Positions 1-8,474 are shown, numbered from the stretch's first letter. The stretch is 59,079 nt of DNA from Streptomyces sp. CB02980 (GCF_014451325.2 NZ_JACSCH020000009.1:280186-339264), one strand, 5' to 3'. Numbers and translations: made by a program. Notes: a model not told the origin generated them from the sequence alone.

Positions 1-6
1 GGACCG

Positions 7-228
7 TCAGGCGACGATCAGGTAGATGCCGTACGCGACGGCCGCCGCGCACAGGGCGAAGCAGGCGTACGCGGCGGTGCGGGCCAGGGCCGCGGAACCT
101 CCGCGGGCGGCGGCCTCCTCCTGCTTGGTGAGGCCGACGATGCCGAGGGAGAAGAGGCCCACGAGGGCGACGGTCGCCACGAGGCTGACTCCGAAGACGG
201 AGCCGAGAGCTGCCCAGTCGATCTTCAT
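7..228 (-). CDS. Small two-helix membrane protein next to Pit transporter
   Basis: The 73-residue product has two hydrophobic helices (about residues 8-33 and 49-72) joined by a short polar, basic loop, so it is predicted to sit in the membrane as a hairpin. It starts 12 bases after the Pit stop codon. The ribosome-binding sequence AAGGAA overlaps that stop, so the two genes are almost certainly one operon. I do not recognise a named family. The position suggests an accessory or stability subunit of the phosphate transporter, which is inference only. The gene ends very near the window edge, so anything further downstream in the operon is not visible. Confidence 0.8.
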   Translation of the reverse strand: MKIDWAALGSVFGVSLVATVALVGLFSLGIVGLTKQEEAAARGGSAALARTAAYACFALCAAAVAYGIYLIVA

Positions 229-240
229 GTCGTTCGTTCC

Positions 241-1509
241 TTAGACCGCGGCGGCGGGGGCCGGGGGAGCGGTCGGGTCGGTGGGGGCCGGCGCGGGGAT
301 GGTCGCCTTGAGGTCCTCGTCCGCGACGGCGGCGACGGAACCGGCGGGCGGCGGCGGGGTGACGGCCGCCATGGCGGTGGTCACGACGCCCGCGGGCTCG
401 GTGTCGAGGTCGTCGGCGGTGACGTTGTTGTGGTCGACCGGCTTGCGGCGGGAGAGCGACCAGATGACGCCCGAGCCGGCGATCAGCAGGACCGCGACGG
501 CGGCGATGCCCCAGGGGCCCTGCTTGGTGAGGAACTCGGCACCGGCGCCGACCACGGCCGCGGCGGGCAGGGTCAGACCCCAGGCGACGAACATCCGGGT
601 CGCGGTCGACCAGCGGACGACACCGCCCTTGCGGCCGAGACCGGCGCCCATCACGGCACCCGAGCAGGACTGGGTGGTGGAGAGCGAGAAGCCCAGGTGC
701 GAGGAGGCGAGGATGACCGTCGCGGCGCTGGTCTGGGCGGCGAAGCCCTGCTGCGGCTGGAGGTCGGTGAGGCCCTTGCCCATGGTGCGGATGATGCGCC
801 AGCCACCGAGGTAGGTGCCGAGGGCGATGGCGACACCGGCGCAGACGATGACCCACAGCGGAGGGTTCGAGCCGGGGGCGACGACACCCTGGGTGACCAG
901 GGCGAGGGTGATGATGCCCATCGTCTTCTGGGCGTCGTTGGTGCCGTGGGCGAGGGAGACGAGACCGGCGGAGGCGATCTGGCCGGCCCGGTAGCCCTTG
1001 GCCGTGGCCTTCGCCTCCGGGTTGGCCTTGATCTTGTACGTCAGCTTGGTGGCGGCCATCGCGGCGAGGCCGGCGACGAGCGGCGCGGCGACGGCCGGGA
1101 TGAGGACCTTGGTGACGATGGTCGGGCCGTTCACGGCCGACCAGCCGGCCGACATGACCGCGGCGCCGATGAGGCCGCCGAAGAGAGCGTGGGAGGAGCT
1201 GGACGGAAGCCCGAGCAGCCAGGTCAGGAGATTCCAGAGGATCGCGCCGACCAGCGCGGCGAAGATCACCTCTGTACGAATGCCCTCTTCGTTGATGATC
1301 CCGCCGGAGATCGTCTTGGCGACCTCCACGGACAGGAACGCGCCGACGAGGTTCAGCACGGCGGACATGGCCACCGCCGTCTTCGGCTTGAGAGCACCGG
1401 TCGAGATGGTCGTCGCCATCGCGTTCGCGGTGTCGTGGAAACCGTTCGTGAAATCGAACACGAGAGCTGTCACGACCACAATGGCGAGCAGCAGCGTGAT
1501 GTGTTCCAT
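241..1509 (-). CDS. pitH2: PiT-family low-affinity inorganic phosphate transporter
   Basis: A 422-residue polytopic membrane protein that imports (metal-)phosphate by cation symport. Both inverted PiT signature repeats are present: GFHDTANAMA at residues 23-32 and SLAHGTNDAQKTMG at about 185-198. The conserved LPSSSSHAL segment is at 101-109. About ten membrane helices are visible. The C-terminal tail (about 355-422) is Pro/Ala/Thr-rich and probably cytosolic and disordered. A small membrane protein follows in the same operon, and PHO-box-like repeats lie just upstream of the start. The symbol pitH2 rests on gene order remembered from S. coelicolor. The family call is very secure; the paralogue assignment is less so. 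Confidence 0.95.
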   Translation of the reverse strand: MEHITLLLAIVVVTALVFDFTNGFHDTANAMATTISTGALKPKTAVAMSAVLNLVGAFLSVEVAKTISGGIINEEGIRTEVIFAALVGAILWNLLTWLLGLPSSSSHALFGGLIGAAVMSAGWSAVNGPTIVTKVLIPAVAAPLVAGLAAMAATKLTYKIKANPEAKATAKGYRAGQIASAGLVSLAHGTNDAQKTMGIITLALVTQGVVAPGSNPPLWVIVCAGVAIALGTYLGGWRIIRTMGKGLTDLQPQQGFAAQTSAATVILASSHLGFSLSTTQSCSGAVMGAGLGRKGGVVRWSTATRMFVAWGLTLPAAAVVGAGAEFLTKQGPWGIAAVAVLLIAGSGVIWSLSRRKPVDHNNVTADDLDTEPAGVVTTAMAAVTPPPPAGSVAAVADEDLKATIPAPAPTDPTAPPAPAAAV

Positions 1510-1545
1510 TTACCCAGGCAATCGTTTGACGTCAGTGGCTGGACG

Positions 1546-1578
1546 AACGTAAGCAACCTGAGTGAACGGAAGGTGAAC
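1546..1578 (-). promoter_or_regulatory. PHO box (PhoP direct-repeat units) upstream of pit
   Basis: Read on the minus strand, two adjacent 11-base units start with GTTCAC: GTTCACCTTCC (1568-1578) and GTTCACTCAGG (1557-1567). A weaker third unit, TTGCTTACGTT, follows at 1546-1556. The spacing and the GTTCACC core match the direct-repeat units bound by the phosphate response regulator PhoP in Streptomyces. They lie about 40-70 bases upstream of the Pit start, where an activator or repressor could act. Confidence 0.75.
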
Positions 1579-1845
1579 TAGGTAGGGCGCTGTGGTGTCT
1601 CAAATCGGTGTCAAGAGATTCCGGTTACGGCTCCGGCCCGCGAGCTGTCCACGATGCGGTCACCCCGCAACCCCGGGTAATCCGGGCCATCACGGGGCAC
1701 ATACGACCTGCCCCGGTTCCTCCTCCGTCACCCGGTTCCGATCCCTGGACGGAACCATCCGACCGGGGGACCCCGCGGACGAGACCCATGTCACTCCCCG
1801 GAGGGCCGCGGAGGCCCCGGCGGGCCCCGCGCGCCGAGCCCCGCC

Positions 1846-1891
1846 CGCGCCTCTCCTCCGGCCCCGTCCGCGCCTCTCCTCCGGCCCCGTC
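1846..1891 (+). repeat. Perfect tandem duplication of 23 bp
   Basis: Two identical, directly adjacent 23-base copies occupy 1846-1868 and 1869-1891. The unit length is not a multiple of three, so copy-number change would shift any reading frame crossing it. This supports a hydrolase start downstream at 1950. Confidence 0.85.
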
Positions 1892-1949
1892 CGGGGCCGT
1901 ACGGGTCCCACCGGTGGCAGTCCGCCCGCACCCTGCCGAGACTGGGAGC

Positions 1950-3077
1950 GTGCGCCCGGCTACAGCGACGGCAGCGGCCGTCACCACCCTGCTCGGTGTC
2001 GGCGCGGCCGCGTTCGCGGCCGGCCGGTACGCCAGCGACGTCGCCCTCAGGGCGCCGTCCGGACGTCCCCTGCCCGGGGATCCCAAACTCACCGTGCATG
2101 CCACGGGTCCCGAACGGATCACCCTCACCCGCAGCCTCGCCTCACTGCGCCCCGGTACGTACGGCATGGAGGGGCACGGCCAGCACGCCGTCGTCGGCCC
2201 GGTCCTCGACCGGGTCCCGCACACCGCGGACACCGTCGTCCGGCGCCTCGAACGCGTCGAGCGCGGGGTGCTCGGCCCCGGCTCCCGCGTCCGCCTCACC
2301 CCCCAGCTGCACATCGGCACGCCGATCAGCGCCCTCGGGCTCGCCCACGAGGACGTCGAGATCCCCGGCGAGCTCGGCCCCCTGCCGGCCTGGCTGGTGG
2401 CCGCGCCCCGCACCACCTGGGTGATCGCCCTGCACGGCCTCGGCACCACCCGCGAGCACCCGCTGAACGTCGTCCCCTTCTTCAACCGCCGCAAGATCCC
2501 CGTCCTCGTCCCCGCCTACCGCGGCGACGAGGGAGCACCCGCCTCCCCGGACGGCCTCGCCCACCTCGGCGACTCCGAGTGGCGCGACGTCGACGCCGCC
2601 ATCCGCTACGCCGTCCACCGGGGCGCGTCGAAGGTCGTGCTGCACGGCTGGGGGACCGGGGCCTCGATGGCCCTGCGCGCCGCGGCCGAGTCGGGGGTGC
2701 GCGACCGGATCAGCGGCCTCGTCCTCGACTCGCCCGTCCTGGACTGGGAGGCCACCCTCCGCAACCTCGCGGCGGCCCATCACGTCCCCGCCCCCCTGCT
2801 CCCGCTCGCCGTCCGCGCCGCGCAGGGCAGGACCGGACAGCACGGCGACCTCCTTGAGGAGGCCTCCGCGCCGGGCGCGCTGCGCGTCCCCGTGCTCCTC
2901 TTCCACGGCCCCGACGACACCATCGCCCCCTGGAGACCGTCCGTCGAACTCGCCGCCCGCCGCCCCGATCTGGTCACCCTCCAGGCCGTCCGGCACGCCC
3001 CGCACGCGGCGATGTGGAACGCCGACCCGGTCCGCTACGAGGAGGCCCTGCGCCGCTTCCTCACCCCGCTCCTCTAG
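1950..3077 (+). CDS. Alpha/beta hydrolase, membrane-anchored or exported
   Basis: With the GTG at 1950 the product has 375 residues and opens with an Ala-rich hydrophobic stretch, so it is likely anchored to or exported across the membrane. The hydrolase core is visible: a HGLGTTREH oxyanion-loop segment, HGWGTGASM at the nucleophile elbow, FHGPDDTIAPW carrying the acid, and a C-terminal HAPH histidine. The elbow reads G-W-G-T-G where a serine or cysteine is normally expected (GxSxG), so the nucleophile is not obvious and catalysis is uncertain. The frame stays open to about 1608, but upstream residues are low-complexity and cross a 23-bp duplication. No strong ribosome-binding site decides the start. 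Substrate unknown. Confidence 0.75.
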   Translation: MRPATATAAAVTTLLGVGAAAFAAGRYASDVALRAPSGRPLPGDPKLTVHATGPERITLTRSLASLRPGTYGMEGHGQHAVVGPVLDRVPHTADTVVRRLERVERGVLGPGSRVRLTPQLHIGTPISALGLAHEDVEIPGELGPLPAWLVAAPRTTWVIALHGLGTTREHPLNVVPFFNRRKIPVLVPAYRGDEGAPASPDGLAHLGDSEWRDVDAAIRYAVHRGASKVVLHGWGTGASMALRAAAESGVRDRISGLVLDSPVLDWEATLRNLAAAHHVPAPLLPLAVRAAQGRTGQHGDLLEEASAPGALRVPVLLFHGPDDTIAPWRPSVELAARRPDLVTLQAVRHAPHAAMWNADPVRYEEALRRFLTPLL

Positions 3078-3154
3078 GGCCCGGCGGAGGACGTCGGGGA
3101 CGGCGCGGCCGATTCCGATTGGGCTTTCGGGCCGTCAGCGGGAAGACTGCCCCC

Positions 3155-4585
3155 GTGACGTCTCGAAAGCCCGATGAACCATTGGCGCGCAACTCCAGAC
3201 TCCGACTCGTCCGCCCGCGGGCGCTGGCCACCGCCCGACGGGCCGTGACGACCCGGCGCACCCGGCCGGCGCCGCGGCCGCCCGAGGGCACTCCGCCCCG
3301 TGCGGAGCTGGCCCGCCAGGCCCGGCACGTCCTCGCCGACGCCGTACGCATCGCCCGCTGGGCGGCCGTCGAGCGCGGCGCCACAGTGGCGCCGGGCAGC
3401 GGCCCCGGAGCCGTCCCCGCCCAGGAACGGGCCGCCGCCGCACTGGACCTGACGCCCGGCCAGATCAGGGCCGGCTGGGACCGCGCACGGCTCGCCGGCC
3501 TCGTCGAGCTCCACGGCGACACCGCCCGCCCCGGCTGGCGGCTGCACGCCTGGGACCGTGACGACTCCGCCGTCCTGCGCGGCTGGGTCGCCCTCTTCGA
3601 CGCCTGGTCCCTGGTGCACCCGGCCCCCGAGGGGGTCGAGCCCAGCGCCGTCGCCGAGGTCGTCGAGGCCCTCCCGCAGGTCCTGTCGCTGCTTCAGCTC
3701 TCCCAGGGCCCGGTCCTCGTCCCCGCCCTGCTCGATCTGCTCGGCCAGCGCGTCGAGGAGCTGCGCGAGGAGCGCTGCGAGGTCCCGGGGGCCGAGCAGA
3801 CCCCCGAGGCCGCCGAGACCACCGACGCACCCGCCGCCGTGAACGGCACCGACGGGCTCCCGGCGCTGCTCGACTGGGCGCTCGAAGGTCTGGCGGCCGT
3901 CGGCGCGCTCACCCTGGACCCCGGGGCGGAGGGGCGGCACGCCACCCTGACCCCGCTCGGCAACTGGGCGGTCTGGGTCAAGCTGGAGCAGATCTGCGTC
4001 GCCGCGCAGAGCCCCGCCGGGAACATCGAGCAGTCCGCCGAGGACATGCTCCGCGGCTGCGCCCGGCTCACCCCCGGCCCCGCCCGCGCCGAGTACCGCG
4101 CCTGGCTGGCGGCCCGCACCCTCTCCAGCGCGGTGACCGAACTCCTCACCGTCGCCCGCGGCGAGGACGCGCTGCTGCGCGGGCTCGCCTTCGAAGCGCT
4201 CCGGGTGGTCGGCGCCCCCGCCGAGGCCGAGGTGCGGGCCACCGTCGCCGAACCCTCCCTGCGGCCGTACGCACTGCTCTGGCTCGCCGAGTACGAGGGT
4301 GCCGACCCCGACGACGCCCAGGAGGTCCTCACCCGCGAGGAGTCCACCTGGCTCTGGGTGGACACGGCCGCCGCCGTCGCCGACCACGGGGAGAGCGAGC
4401 TGCTCGTCCGGCACCTCGACTCCGCCGTGCAGGGCACCGTCCCGGCGCTCCTCGACGAGATCAGGGCCGTCGGCCACCCCCGTACCGTCCAGGTCCTGGT
4501 CGCCCTCGCCGCCGCCCACCCGGACCCGGCGCTGGCCAAGGCCGTCCGCCGGGCCGCCTTCCAGGTCCACACCGGGGGAGCGTGA
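3155..4585 (+). CDS. Conserved protein of unknown function, helical
   Basis: The 476-residue product starts with a basic segment, then a DNA-binding-like helical stretch (about residues 55-120, with ALDLTPGQIRAGWDRARLAG resembling a winged-helix recognition region). A long Ala/Leu-rich helical body follows, with HEAT-like repeats in the last 150 residues. I do not recognise a named family. GTG at 3155 is chosen because GGGAAG precedes it at about nine bases and because the longer open frame overlaps the upstream hydrolase. It lies 78 bases after that gene on the same strand and could be cotranscribed. A strong hairpin follows directly after the stop. Confidence 0.7.
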   Translation: MTSRKPDEPLARNSRLRLVRPRALATARRAVTTRRTRPAPRPPEGTPPRAELARQARHVLADAVRIARWAAVERGATVAPGSGPGAVPAQERAAAALDLTPGQIRAGWDRARLAGLVELHGDTARPGWRLHAWDRDDSAVLRGWVALFDAWSLVHPAPEGVEPSAVAEVVEALPQVLSLLQLSQGPVLVPALLDLLGQRVEELREERCEVPGAEQTPEAAETTDAPAAVNGTDGLPALLDWALEGLAAVGALTLDPGAEGRHATLTPLGNWAVWVKLEQICVAAQSPAGNIEQSAEDMLRGCARLTPGPARAEYRAWLAARTLSSAVTELLTVARGEDALLRGLAFEALRVVGAPAEAEVRATVAEPSLRPYALLWLAEYEGADPDDAQEVLTREESTWLWVDTAAAVADHGESELLVRHLDSAVQGTVPALLDEIRAVGHPRTVQVLVALAAAHPDPALAKAVRRAAFQVHTGGA

Positions 4586-4586
4586 C

Positions 4587-4608
4587 GGGATCCCCGCCCG
4601 GGGATCCC
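4587..4608. terminator. Rho-independent-like hairpin between convergent genes
   Basis: A perfect 9-bp inverted repeat, GGGATCCCC / GGGGATCCC with a GCCC loop, begins two bases after the stop of the plus-strand gene and lies upstream of the stop of the opposing VOC gene. There is no clear T-tract, which is common in Streptomyces. Confidence 0.65.
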
Positions 4609-4634
4609 GAAGGGGGAACCTCCCCGGCGCCCGG

Positions 4635-5036
4635 CTACTCCGCGGCGCCGGGGGTGTACGTCCCGAAGCTCCAGATGTTGCCCTCGGCGTCCCGCGCCAT
4701 GTAGTCCCGCGAGCCGTACTCCTGGTCCTTGGGCGGCATCACGATCTCGACGCCGTGGGCCACCGCCCGCGCGTGGTGCTCGTCGACGTCGTCCACGTGC
4801 ACGAACACACCGACCGGACCGGCGTCGGCCATCAGCTTGTCGAACTCGCTGCCGGTGCCCTTGCTGCCCAGCATCACCATGCCGTTCCCGTACGACAGCT
4901 CGGCGTGCGCCACGCGCCCGTCCTCGGCCTCGTACACGGCGTTCGCACGGAAGCCGAAGCCCTCCGTGAGCAGGCTGATCGCCGCCTTCGCGTCCTCGTA
5001 CGTCAGCGTCGGACAGATGTGGGGAGCCTCAGCCAT
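4635..5036 (-). CDS. VOC-superfamily protein (glyoxalase/bleomycin-resistance fold)
   Basis: A 133-residue protein with the paired beta-alpha-beta-beta-beta modules of the vicinal oxygen chelate superfamily. Visible signatures are LTYEDAKAAISLLTEGFGF near the N-terminus, a GVFVHVDDVDEHHARA strand-helix in the second half, and the closing DAEGNIWSFGTY, typical of PhnB/glyoxalase-like members. The ATG at 5036 is preferred over a GTG nine bases upstream because AGGAAG sits eight bases before it. The metal ligands and substrate cannot be assigned. It is likely a single gene, separated by about 40 bases from the metallopeptidase on the same strand. Confidence 0.85.
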   Translation of the reverse strand: MAEAPHICPTLTYEDAKAAISLLTEGFGFRANAVYEAEDGRVAHAELSYGNGMVMLGSKGTGSEFDKLMADAGPVGVFVHVDDVDEHHARAVAHGVEIVMPPKDQEYGSRDYMARDAEGNIWSFGTYTPGAAE

Positions 5037-5103
5037 CCCGATCACTTCCTCTCGATTCAGTCGAATGTGACACAGGTCTCAGTCTGGCAGTCCCCACCGG
5101 CAA

Positions 5104-5994
5104 TCAGCGGAAGGTGTTGCATCGGGCCATGTCGCCCGTCCGGTAGCCCTCGTAGAACCACTGCTGGCGCTGGGCCGCGGAGCCGTGGGTCCAGTTCTCC
5201 GGGGTCACCCGGCCCTGGAACCTCTCCTGGATCCGGTCGTCGCCCACCGCGGCCGCGGCGTCCAGACCGTCCCGGATGTCCGCGTCCGTCAGCTGCGTGA
5301 GCAGCGGCCGGCCCGTGCGGTTGTCGGGCGTGGTCGTGGCGTGCCGGGCCCACACGCCCGCGTAGCAGTCGGCCTGGAGCTCGACCCGCACGGCGTTGGA
5401 GTTCGCGCCGGTCCGCCCGTCCTGGGCCCGGCTCAGGGTCCCCATCAGGTTCTGGATGTGGTGGCCGTACTCGTGCGCCACCACGTACGCCTGGGCGAAG
5501 GGTCCGCCGTTCGACCCGAACTTGGTGCGCAGCTCGTCGAAGAAGCCCAGATCCAGATAGACCTGCCGGTCGCCGGGGCAGTAGAAGGGCCCCACCGCCG
5601 AGGTCGCGGAACCGCAGGCGGTCGGGACCCGCTGGCTGAACATCACGGTGGCGGCGCTCCCGTACGTGCCGCCGCGGCGCGCGTACTCGCTCCGCCAGAA
5701 GTCCTGGACGCTGTTGACCACGGCGACGATCCGGCAGTCCTCGCGGGTGTTGGCGTCCGAACCCTTCTTGCAGGTCTGTGCCACCTGCGCGGCTCCCGAG
5801 GAGCTGGCCACCGGTTCGTCGCCGCCCGAGGAGAGTCCGAGCTGGTCCGGCCCCACCCCGAGGAACAGTCCCAGGATCAGGGCGATGAAGCCGATGATGC
5901 CGCCGCCGACGGTCGCCTTCCCGCCCGGGATGCGACTGCTCCGGACGTCCTTGACCTCCGAGGTGTCCAGATCGGCGTCGTCGTCGAACTGCAC
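5104..5994 (-). CDS. Neutral zinc metallopeptidase, YpfJ/KPN_02809 family
   Basis: A 296-residue protein with a short acidic N-terminus, one membrane helix (about residues 31-47) and a large extracytoplasmic domain. The zincin motif VVAHEYGHHIQNLMG places the zinc ligands at H174 and H178 with catalytic E175. A conserved ELQADCYAGVW segment further on supplies the third ligand in this family. Two cysteine pairs (about 75/87 and 127/139) probably form disulfides. The family is widespread in actinobacteria, but its physiological substrate is not known to me. Confidence 0.9.
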   Translation of the reverse strand: MQFDDDADLDTSEVKDVRSSRIPGGKATVGGGIIGFIALILGLFLGVGPDQLGLSSGGDEPVASSSGAAQVAQTCKKGSDANTREDCRIVAVVNSVQDFWRSEYARRGGTYGSAATVMFSQRVPTACGSATSAVGPFYCPGDRQVYLDLGFFDELRTKFGSNGGPFAQAYVVAHEYGHHIQNLMGTLSRAQDGRTGANSNAVRVELQADCYAGVWARHATTTPDNRTGRPLLTQLTDADIRDGLDAAAAVGDDRIQERFQGRVTPENWTHGSAAQRQQWFYEGYRTGDMARCNTFR

Positions 5995-6261
5995 GGCCCA
6001 CCACCCTCCGCGTCACTGCCGCGGCAGAGGCCGCCGCCCTGCGCCGAGTATCGGCCGATCTCCAGTCACTCGCCCCTTTTGTTCCAGCGACGGCGGTTAT
6101 GTGAGAAAACTCCGATCGCGCCCCGAAGCCCCCTCGCGGCCGAAAAGCAGTTGCAGGGGCCCGTTAGACTGGCCGTATGGCCATTCTCCCCGTGCATTAG
6201 CGGCGTCGAAGCCCTTCACCAGCCGTCCTTCCGCCGTTTCCCACCGCCCTGGAGTCTGTCC

Positions 6262-7860
6262 GTGATCACCGCTTCCGGCATCGAGCTGCGCGCCGGCGCC
6301 CGAGTCCTCATCGAGTCCGCTTCCTTCCGTGTCGCCAAGGGCGACCGCATCGGCCTCGTCGGTCGCAACGGAGCGGGCAAGACCACCCTCACCAAGTGCC
6401 TCGCGGGCGAGGGCGTCCCCGCCGCCGGCCAGATCGCCCGCTCCGGCGAGGTCGGCTACCTCCCGCAGGACCCGCGCACCGGCGACCTCGACGTCCTGGC
6501 CCGCGACCGCATCCTCTCCGCGCGTGGCCTCGACGCCCTCCTCAAGAAGATGCGGATGAACGAGGAGCGCATCGCCACCGGCTCCGGCGGCACCCGCGAC
6601 AAGGCGATGCGGCAGTACGAGCGCCAGGAGACCGAGTTCCTGACCAAGGGCGGCTACGCGGCCGAGGCCGAGGCCTCCACCATCGCCGCCGCCCTGGGTC
6701 TGCCCGACCGGGTCCTCGGCCAGCCGCTGCACACCCTCTCCGGTGGTCAGCGCCGCCGTGTCGAGCTCGCCCGGATCCTCTTCTCGGACGCCGACACCCT
6801 CCTCCTCGACGAGCCGACCAACCACCTCGACGCCGACTCCATCGTCTGGCTCCGGGACTACCTGAAGAGCTACCGCGGCGGCTTCATCGTGATCTCCCAC
6901 GACGTCGACCTCGTCGAGACCGTGGTCAACAAGGTCTTCTACCTGGACGCCAACCGCTCCACGATCGACGTCTACAACATGGGCTGGAAGCTCTACCAGC
7001 AGCAGCGCGAGGCCGACGAGAAGCGCCGCAAGCGCGAGCGCCAGAACGCCGAGAAGAAGGCCGCCGCCCTCAACTCGCAGGCCGACAAGATGCGCGCCAA
7101 GGCCACCAAGACCGTGGCCGCGCAGAACATGGCCAAGCGCGCCGAGCGACTGCTCTCCGGCCTGGAGGCGGTGCGCGCCTCCGACAAGGTCGCCAAGCTC
7201 CGCTTCCCCGACCCCGCGCCCTGCGGCAAGACCCCGCTGACGGCCGAGGGACTCTCCAAGTCCTACGGCTCGCTCGAAATCTTCACCGATGTGGACCTCG
7301 CGATCGACAAGGGCTCGCGCGTCGTCATCCTCGGCCTCAACGGAGCGGGCAAGACCACGCTGCTCCGGCTGCTCGCCGGCGCCGAGAAGGCCGACACCGG
7401 CGAGGTGACCCCGGGCCACGGTCTCAAGCTCGGCTACTACGCCCAGGAGCACGAGACGCTCGACCCCGAGCGCAGCGTCCTGGAGAACATGCGCTCGGCC
7501 GCGCCCGACCTCGACCTCGTCCAGGTCCGCAAGACGCTCGGCTCCTTCCTCTTCTCCGGCGACGACGTCGACAAGCCGGCCGGGGTGCTCTCCGGCGGCG
7601 AGAAGACCCGACTGGCCCTGGCCACCCTGGTCGTCTCCTCGGCGAACGTGCTGCTTCTCGACGAGCCCACCAACAACCTGGACCCGGCCAGCCGCGAGGA
7701 GATCCTCGGGGCCCTGCGGACCTACAAGGGTGCCGTCGTCCTCGTCACCCACGACGAGGGCGCGGTCGACGCGCTGGAGCCGGAGCGGATCATCCTGCTC
7801 CCGGACGGCGTCGAGGACCTGTGGGGCCCGGACTACGCGGACCTGGTCGCGCTCGCCTGA
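6262..7860 (+). CDS. ABC-F family ATP-binding protein
   Basis: A 532-residue soluble protein with two ABC cassettes and no membrane helices. Walker A motifs are GRNGAGKTT (about residue 35) and GLNGAGKTT (about 358). Signature motifs are LSGGQRRR and LSGGEKTR, and both Walker B regions read LLLDEPTN. A charged, Lys/Glu/Arg-rich coiled linker at about 245-315 is the P-site tRNA interaction region typical of ABC-F proteins, which act on the ribosome. The GTG at 6262 is chosen because the homologous region begins at ITASGIELRAG; the frame is open far upstream but only as a non-coding shadow. Whether this is a housekeeping or antibiotic-resistance type cannot be decided here. Confidence 0.93.
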   Translation: MITASGIELRAGARVLIESASFRVAKGDRIGLVGRNGAGKTTLTKCLAGEGVPAAGQIARSGEVGYLPQDPRTGDLDVLARDRILSARGLDALLKKMRMNEERIATGSGGTRDKAMRQYERQETEFLTKGGYAAEAEASTIAAALGLPDRVLGQPLHTLSGGQRRRVELARILFSDADTLLLDEPTNHLDADSIVWLRDYLKSYRGGFIVISHDVDLVETVVNKVFYLDANRSTIDVYNMGWKLYQQQREADEKRRKRERQNAEKKAAALNSQADKMRAKATKTVAAQNMAKRAERLLSGLEAVRASDKVAKLRFPDPAPCGKTPLTAEGLSKSYGSLEIFTDVDLAIDKGSRVVILGLNGAGKTTLLRLLAGAEKADTGEVTPGHGLKLGYYAQEHETLDPERSVLENMRSAAPDLDLVQVRKTLGSFLFSGDDVDKPAGVLSGGEKTRLALATLVVSSANVLLLDEPTNNLDPASREEILGALRTYKGAVVLVTHDEGAVDALEPERIILLPDGVEDLWGPDYADLVALA

Positions 7861-8202
7861 CCCGGAGAGGACCGGGTGATCATGCCCGGCTGGATCATTC
7901 GGCCCACGGGTGATCCTTCATCTGAGTGAGGGCGTCTCGTACACCCCGGCGCGGTGCTCTGCCGAATCCTTCCGGCAGACCCGCGCCGTACGTGTGTTCC
8001 CCCTGTATCGCTGACCTGCTGATTCCCGTGCCGGGTGCCGTGGAGCCCCGTTTCAGGCCCAGCGGAATCTGGGCTTCCGGTCGTGACGAACGCGCGCTCG
8101 TCCACAAACCCGGCGGCATGGACCTTGTCGAATGGGTGGCCAGGACGGACGGGAGGGGTGATCATGAGAAGTCCAGAGCGCACTTCCCATGAGGAGGCAC
8201 GG
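7861..8202. other. 342-bp leader/intergenic region upstream of gbn
   Basis: No supported gene is seen. A plus-strand frame at 7926-8192 (88 codons) lacks a recognisable product and is probably chance. The region holds a weak hairpin just after the ABC-F stop (CCCGG/CCGGG, 7861-7876) and four GATC tetranucleotides. Three of these are clustered at 7878-7915. The gbn ribosome-binding site is at 8191-8197. Confidence 0.55.
7878..7915. promoter_or_regulatory. Cluster of three GATC sites upstream of gbn
   Basis: GATC occurs at 7878-7881, 7893-7896 and 7912-7915, with a fourth at 8160-8163. GATC is the recognition core of the protein encoded immediately downstream (Gbn). Spacings of 15 and 19 bases could put several protein copies on one promoter. 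An autoregulatory role is inference. Confidence 0.45.
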
Positions 8203-8424
8203 GTGGCCGAGACTCTGAAGAAGGGCAGCCGGGTGACCGGCGCCGCGCGCGACAAGCTCGCGGCAGACCTGAAGAAGAAGTACGACTCCGGTGCGAGTAT
8301 CCGGGCGCTGGCCGAGGAAACGGGCCGCTCCTACGGATTCGTCCACCGGATGCTCAGTGAGTCCGGAGTCACGCTGCGTGGACGCGGCGGAGCGACCCGG
8401 GGCAAGAAAGCCGCCTCGGCCTGA
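8203..8424 (+). CDS. gbn: GATC-binding nucleoid-associated protein Gbn
   Basis: With GTG at 8203 the product is exactly 73 residues, the length I remember for S. coelicolor Gbn (SCO1839). The perfect GAGGAGG at 8191-8197 decides this start; in-frame codons further upstream have no such site. The protein is basic, with Lys-rich ends and a single helix-turn-helix at about residues 31-54 (ASIRALAEETGRSYGFVHRM). Gbn is an actinobacterial nucleoid protein that recognises GATC, bends DNA and affects development and antibiotic production. It is followed by a strong terminator, so it is monocistronic. Confidence 0.9.
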   Translation: MAETLKKGSRVTGAARDKLAADLKKKYDSGASIRALAEETGRSYGFVHRMLSESGVTLRGRGGATRGKKAASA

Positions 8425-8436
8425 CATAGGACGCCT

Positions 8437-8474
8437 CGACCGGGCCACCGGAACTTCCGGTGGCCACCCGGTCG
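8437..8474 (+). terminator. Terminator hairpin after gbn
   Basis: A 9-bp perfect stem GGCCACCGG / CCGGTGGCC (8443-8451, 8457-8465) with loop AACTT is extended by an outer 6-bp stem CGACCG / CGGTCG across a three-base bulge. It starts 12 bases after the gbn stop codon. Confidence 0.8.

Larger units (their letters stand above)
1510..1949. other. 440-bp intergenic region between divergent pit and hydrolase genes
   Basis: No convincing gene is seen here. The left part carries the pit promoter with PHO-box-like repeats (1546-1578). The right part is very GC-rich and contains a perfect 23-bp tandem duplication (1846-1891). An open frame continuous with the downstream hydrolase runs from about 1608, but its product is low-complexity Pro/Arg/Gly. 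I treat it as untranslated or as an over-long N-terminus. Confidence 0.6.

Noticed and set aside
1608..1949. N-terminal extension of the alpha/beta hydrolase
   Set aside because: The frame is open, but the sequence is low-complexity and crosses a 23-bp tandem duplication that would shift frame on any copy change. The start at 1950 gives a signal/anchor-like N-terminus.
7926..8192. 88-codon plus-strand frame between the ABC-F gene and gbn
   Set aside because: No ribosome-binding site, no recognisable product, Pro/Arg/Gly-rich; it overlaps the probable gbn leader.
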